A DNA stretch of 64,000 nt from Sympetrum striolatum (lineage: Eukaryota; Arthropoda; Insecta; Odonata; Libellulidae), in contig CANPUZ010000031.1 in NCBI GenBank assembly GCA_947579665.1, positions 558,001-622,000 of the forward strand, given 5' to 3'. The notes beneath the pieces are model-generated. The model had not been told where the DNA came from, searched no databases, and was given only the letters and a program-made list of their open reading frames with translations. A program made the translations under genes and the position numbers. Positions 58,801 through 64,000 of the stretch are shown piece by piece. The stretch's first letter is position 1. Every line of letters starts with the position of its first letter.

Positions 58801-59483
58801 CTTGCACCATTGGAAAGGACTGGTAAATTTGGTCCGAGAGACCAAATTTCCTTTACCGAGCTTATAATAGAGCATGCTACGTACTAACTCAAATTCTTGG
58901 AATCAATCACCTCATGTAGTTTGCCGAAAAAGCACTTTTCAGTACTCTCTGGTTTTCGAGAGTTCTTTGGTTCGGAAAGTTGTAGAGTATGGCAAGAAAT
59001 GATGAATTTTTATCACACGTTCTCAATACTTGAAATGCAAATATCTTTCGCAAAATGATAATGATTCATCACGATATACCAGAGGAGATCAAGATGTAAA
59101 CGGCAAAATTTCCTTAGATACTTTTAAAATGATTTAAAATTTTTACCCTTCTTTTTTGCAATCTAAGATGTGAAACCCCCCATAGAAAACGGAAATTTAC
59201 TCATTCAGTTTTTCTTAATTAATCAAATTCTTCTTTATTCTGACTGGAAAACCACATTCGCTGATAGTGTTAAATTTTGTTTTGGATTCTCCTTCATCTA
59301 ATTTAATATCGAAGAATGAAAACGCTTGATAAAGATTCTCAGTTATTCGGCATCTTGTTTCATTCCTCATCTTAAAATAAGATTTTCTATCTAGTGCCAT
59401 AAAAAGGGAGATGACTAAGATGAAGTTTAGAAATGCAACCCTATTCTCTAAGCCGGATTTGCAGTTGCTAAGAAGGCCTTGGA
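55801..59483. other. No supported gene; one strong hairpin
   Basis: AT-rich. The only clear structure is the perfect hairpin AAATTTGGTC, CGAGA, GACCAAATTT at 58,825-58,849. Frames such as 55,956-56,180 and 56,754-56,963 are not recognised. Confidence 0.4.
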
Positions 59484-59798
59484 CAGGGATGGCGAACCTT
59501 TCATGGTAATATTGCCATAATTGAAAAATAAAACCCTTTTTCGTGCTAATTTGATGTCTAACTATAAAGTGAGACGTTAATATTTTTCATTTATTATTTC
59601 AACGATGGGATTAAGATGTTGTAGAAAACATAAATAATCATTAACTATCCCTACTCATTAATAGAATCCACGATTAATTACTCTGGGGCTAAATCTTTAT
59701 AGGAAGGATAAAAAAGGGTACTGCAATCAGATTTCCGGGTGCCACAAATTTCTCTCTCTTGCCACTTAGATCATGTGTGCCATAAGTTTGCCACCCCC
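59484..59798. mobile_element. hAT-type MITE with near-perfect 8-bp duplication
   Basis: Starts CAGGGATGGCGAACCTTTCATGG and ends CCATAAGTTTGCCACCCCC, the classic hAT MITE ends in inverted orientation. Flanks are GCCTTGGA (59,476-59,483) and GCCTTAGGA (59,799-59,807), an 8-bp target duplication with one later inserted base. About 315 bp, no coding capacity. Confidence 0.85.
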
Positions 59799-60189
59799 GC
59801 CTTAGGAAAAGAAACTCCCTTGTAACCGAGGTAATAACATAGAAACTAGTCAAAATGTCACAAAATAAAGCAATAAATGAATAGTACAAACTGTTCTGTG
59901 ATAATTACGTGACATAAGAGATGGTAGTGGATCAACATGAGTCTGTGACTATTTCAATCCCCGAAAGGATAATGGTAGAGATTAAGAACAGTTTTGGAAA
60001 ATCAACTTCTCATACCCTGCGTAACAGACTCACTAGAGTTCTCAATCGAAGAATATGGTGAAAAATAGAAGCATGTGTGAGGACCGATTATCAGATTCAA
60101 AAGCTGCAATAAGCAATTGCCCTGTCTTAAAAAAGAGGACAATAAGGAAGAATCAACCAACGTCTGTTGCCGATTCAGTGCAATTCTTT
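59799..60189. other. No supported gene
   Basis: Moderately AT-rich sequence. Short minus frames (60,002-60,217) have no recognisable content. Confidence 0.45.
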
Positions 60190-60610
60190 TGATCATATGA
60201 TAAAAAGTTACTTGCATACTGCGAGCTGATTAGAGTTAAATTTCCTCTCATCCCCCAAAATGTTTTCCCATTCGTACCTACAGCATTCAATCCGTCAGAC
60301 CATAACGGAACTAAGGAAAGTTTATTAACTTACCTCAGATATAAATCTGAATCTTCGGGGATCCTTCTTTTGGGTCTTAGCAATGGACCCTTCTCCCAAG
60401 AACTCCCAAGAATATACTGTTATTTCTTAAACCGGGATTTTGGGGTCTGTGATCAATCCAATCTAGGTATGATCCATATCGCCTTTTTCCTGGGGTCTCA
60501 TGTTAGGGGTTCATTCGAAAAGAAACGCTGGGTCAATGATGCTTTTGGTTTAGGCTCAGAGATGGTATCCTATGTAGGTATGAATATATCCGTAGAAGTA
60601 CCCATTTATG
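60190..60610. mobile_element. Old, internally deleted B-box element
   Basis: The start ACTTGCATACTGCGAGCTGAT (near 60,210) matches GCTTGCATACTGCAAGCAGAT; the end GTTTAGGCTCAGAGATGGTA then TCCTATGTAGGTATGAATAT and ATCCGTAGAAGTACCCAT matches the consensus tail. In the middle only AAACCGGGATTTTGGGGTCT and TGATCAATCCAATCT recall one unit. The B-box cores have decayed. The frame at 60,370-60,708 runs through this relic and is not a gene. Confidence 0.6.
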
Positions 60611-61903
60611 AATGTACAGTCAAACTATTTGAAACACTGAAGCTTAGGATCTTTCTCTCTTTACATTCCGGTCTCTATCACACGGTAAAAAATGAAGTAA
60701 GACGCTAACCGCTTATAAGACGGATTTCTCGCAAATACACCGCATTTGGGAGAAATTTACGAATGCACCGCATCCCGCTAAGGCCATCTTCCATCGCATT
60801 TGAAAGAATATTGTTTAATTTATCTATATTGCAATACACCGCACTCCTCTCGTGCCTCTTAACTATAGTAATAGAAAACCTGTTCTATTTTACTTATTTT
60901 ACCTGATCTATGTTACTTATCTTTGCTCTTGTTTGCGATTACTATTTTTGCGAGAAGAAAATTAAAATGTGTAAAACAGCAATTTTCATCTCACTCTTGA
61001 AGCTCCGTGAGATATTCTCCATCATTCTCGTCTCAAAGCAGAACAGTTGCTTCGCGGGGTTTCCTTTCGTCCCAATCCCTAGTTTTCCAATCTAAATACT
61101 AATCGTTTCATTTAGCGTCTCACCGTGAATTTAATCGTTATTGCTAAATAATGAATCAATCAAGATCGTTGAAATGTCCCTGAATTCAGCGATAGCTTCC
61201 TTTGAAATGTCAAGAATTGGATTTAAAGCAGCAAGGAATGACAAACCTTTTATAGCTGACTGGAAAGGTAAACGAATTTTTTACTTTTAGATAAAGAAAT
61301 GGAAATGATTCAGTAGATCATCTATTGTGTTTAAGTGTAGGTATGTACAATCCGCCTTTATCTTTTTTTGATCATCATACTCATAGGTATTTTGTTATAT
61401 CATAAAGATTTTGTTTAAATGTTCATGTCAAACAGTTGCCGCTACGTTATTAAGTTTCTTGGAATATAAACTATGCAATTCCTCTCTCAGATTTTGGCTA
61501 CTGTCATATATTTTTGAACTTCGGTTCTATGCAGGCTGATCAAATATTTTCATTAGATATATGCTTCAATACGTCTTTCGTATCTTCAATAATTCTAACT
61601 AATCAAAGTGGTTTTTCATTGCACGGACATTATCGAAACAAATAAAATATACATATCATCTTTTTATTGCCGTAAGTTTTAGATTGTATGTCTATTTATG
61701 TGTAGGCAAGAAAAATTTGGATACATTTAATAAGAGTTTAGTCAAATAAGCATCATTTTCAAAAAAAATCATCTGACAAGATATTTAACTTTTGAAATAA
61801 TTCCCAAGCTGACTATAATGTTATCAATAAACAATTAAAAATCTAATAACGTATTTTGTTTTCATTTCCTTTTCACGTCCTCTTTTACGTAACAGCGTCG
61901 AGC
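60611..61903. other. No supported gene
   Basis: AT-rich; a CACCGCA phrase recurs three times at about 60,738-60,843 (ACACCGCATT, CACCGCATCC, ACACCGCACT). No other structure is seen. Confidence 0.4.
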
Positions 61904-61963
61904 GGGGCGGAGGGAGAGGGGGGAGGGGAAGGGTGGGTAGGGGAAGGGTGGGGAGTGGAAGGA
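61904..61963 (+). other. G-rich tract, strong quadruplex potential
   Basis: About 60 bases with at least eight runs of three or more G on the plus strand (GGGG, GGGAGAGGGGGGAGGGG, GGGTGGGTAGGGGAAGGGTG). It is isolated in AT-rich surroundings. The frame at 61,856-62,053 reads Gly/Glu here only because of base composition. Confidence 0.8.
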
Positions 61964-63224
61964 TGCGATTTCAAACGCGGGGAACGCGTATTTGTTGTTA
62001 TTTTCACTAAAATTGTTGCGTTTGCGCCGAAACTCTTCTTTTCCTGCTACTAATATCGCAGTTCTTTGGAAGTCACTTACGGATTTTTTCTACTGGAATT
62101 AAATTAACTAGATTTTAATATAAATTTCAATTTTGATTGGACCGTTAATCATTATTTGATTTTCCATTTCATAATTATAGAAATTTTTCTCTTCCATTCC
62201 GTCTATATATTATAATGAATTCAGTTCGATGGTCTTTATCGTATATTCCAAAGAAAGTCTTGGATTTTCATTTTCTTAGTCCAACTTTATTACCCGCGAT
62301 GAATATCTCAGATATTTAATGTAATATTGTCTGATTATTTTAGCAAATACTTACATCAGTAATTTGGCCGAGGGATCTGGGTAGATATTTGTAATTTATT
62401 TTGCGATAACTAAAGCTTTTTCAATGTGAGTTTGCTTAGAGAAATGATATTAAGACTTCAATTTTTAAAATTTATTATATGTAATAATAAAGCGGGAGAT
62501 AGTACCTTAAGTAATATTTTAAATTATATTTACAGATTAGTTCCGGATATCATCAACCGATGTCGTACCAGCGGGATTAATATTCGAATGTCAACTTCTT
62601 TTAAATAAATTATTTCACTAAACCCCCCTTTCACTGTTGGATTAAAATCTTTCTTGCCCATAGTTTTTTAATAATAGTTAGATATGATTCACGCTGAATA
62701 ATTATATTTAAATTGTAATCCTCGAACGATGAATTGCCATCAGTTTGGAAATCTTAACATTACAAATAACGTAAGCCTAAGATGCTGCTATAACAGTTAT
62801 CCATCCAATAACAGAAGTCCTGAAAGGAAATTAAAATTGACGATCAAAATAGTTCTGAGCATACTGCTTTTATCGAATGTTATTAAATTTCGTTTTTGTT
62901 TAAATATTATTATTGGATCCAAATCCAAATTTTAGCTTTGAATTAAATGAGAAAGTTACAGTAGTTTTAATTGTATATAAGTCAGTTAACGCTTCTCTAT
63001 TTTGGAGATTGAATTCAATTAATTGTACCAATTCCAGAAGAGATAGTTCCCAAGAATCTTCCTTGTGGAATCCGACGTTGTCTCACAACGTCGCAATGGA
63101 AATCCAAGTTAGTACGATCGGCACTAACATCTCATCGCTCTTATACATGCTTCGTACACATTAGATGTAAATAGTCAATTTTCAATTAACTTGTGCTTCT
63201 TTTTTACTTCCAGTGTTGACGTAG
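61964..63224. other. No supported gene; one hairpin
   Basis: AT-rich. A perfect hairpin CGACGTTG, TCTCA, CAACGTCG is at 63,073-63,093. The 83-codon plus frame 62,913-63,164 covers it and is unrecognised. Confidence 0.4.
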
Positions 63225-63327
63225 TGCACTGTATCTATTCTGGATTATGATTTCTCTGGATATCATGGATGTGATACCGAAGTATCTTCCGACGAAGGGT
63301 TATTAGTCCCTCTGATGCCAAATACAG
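63225..63327 (+). CDS. Weak exon candidate
   Basis: After a pyrimidine-rich TTTTTTACTTCCAG (ending 63,213) and a second possible acceptor GACGTAG (ending 63,224), a frame reads CTVSILDYDFSGYHGCDTEV then SSDEGLLVPLMPNT and meets a donor-like AATACAG/GTTTTA at 63,327. The acidic, Tyr/Gly-containing content looks protein-like. No partner exons were found, so this is tentative. Confidence 0.2.
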
Positions 63328-64000
63328 GTTTTATTCTAAAATGACTTATTAGTACGTATTCATCTGGTTTAAATCGGCTTTCTGATTTTTTAACATTTAA
63401 GAGTACATATTTTTACCGACATTCTTCTTTTATTTTATGTACGATAATAAATAATTGGTCTAATTTTGTCTATATCTTATCAACTTCACTCAAATTCGAT
63501 TTAAAAATTTATTAATGAATACATAGAGGACAAATATTACAATGGATTGCAATGGATGACTCCGAATTTTTTGAGCTTTGCGTACTAGTGCAAGTAAATG
63601 CCATTTGTTATTTGTATTTTCACTTTCATTCCTTCCCTTTGAACTCTGGTTTCAGCTTTCCATTTCTTCCCTTTTCATCTCGTTTAGCTTACTTTCACTT
63701 TCTTATTTTTTGTAGGCAGAACCCAAGCATATTAAGTAAGGAAATTCGGAATTTCCTCAAGGTCTAGGCTTCCTTAAATTTCAATTACTTCCATTCTTAA
63801 GATTTTTAAAATGTTGTTGACATTAGTTCTATTTTCGCCTTCATACCTTTGTACCAGTTCGAGGTCTTACTTAAATGATCATTACTTTATTTTTTTAGCG
63901 TTGTTTTTACAAGGATCTATAGTGGAGCTATGGAAGGAGAATAATAGTCTTCATATCACTTGGCGTAGAATACGCAGCTATAGTTTCATAATGTCTTAGG
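63328..64000. other. No supported gene at window end
   Basis: AT-rich with short frames (63,552-63,767, 63,811-63,999) that match nothing I know. Any gene here would extend past the window. Confidence 0.4.

Noticed and set aside
60370..60708. 112-codon plus frame
   Set aside because: It runs through a decayed B-box element and its flank; composition follows the repeat.

Overview
This is a eukaryotic nuclear window, almost certainly from an arthropod. The evidence is low GC, very low gene density, spliced exons with GT/AG ends, arthropod-type initiators (TCAGT), and a typical arthropod repeat set (mariner, hAT with a DUF4371-type transposase, CFDP2-like LINE, DUF4806 family). I cannot name the species. 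There are no bacterial operons, CRISPR arrays, intact tRNA genes or rRNA genes. Most of the DNA that can be explained is repeats and decayed mobile elements; only short, uncertain pieces look like host exons.

Layout: 0.3-0.5 kb (-) one possible terminal exon. 0.73-2.5 kb (+) a decayed LINE. 2.68-7.60 kb a DNA element with inverted ends and ATATCC-rich sub-ends, carrying a broken multi-exon DUF4806 gene (-), a nested 1.15 kb TA-flanked element and a 285-bp tandem duplication. 7.66-9.95 kb two tandem copies of a 1.14 kb non-coding element, here called the B-box element, with about six evenly spaced T-arm/B-box-like motifs. 10.7-10.9 kb a LINE tail. 13.9-15.0 kb a broken mariner (-) interrupted by a truncated LINE. 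18.3-20.9 kb a possible secreted proline-rich gene whose body is a 25-bp minisatellite. 23.1-27.7 kb four more tandem B-box elements. 31.4-36.5 kb an inverted pair of duplicated gene starts sharing CCAAT, TATA-like, TCAGT initiator, first exon and second exon. 37.0-47.85 kb about 49 copies of a 219/220-bp satellite whose unit contains an exon-like reading frame. 50.7-54.2 kb a hAT element split by another B-box element. 54.57-55.68 kb a 1.1 kb near-palindrome (foldback element). 59.5-59.8 kb a hAT MITE. 60.2-60.6 kb a decayed B-box element. The rest is AT-rich sequence in which I see little.

The best candidates for something new are: (1) the B-box element, which carries about 40 Pol III B-box-like sites in this window at 148-176 bp spacing; (2) the divergent promoter pair next to an exon-like satellite; and (3) the DUF4806-bearing element with inverted ends. 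No complete, intact protein-coding gene can be assigned with confidence.
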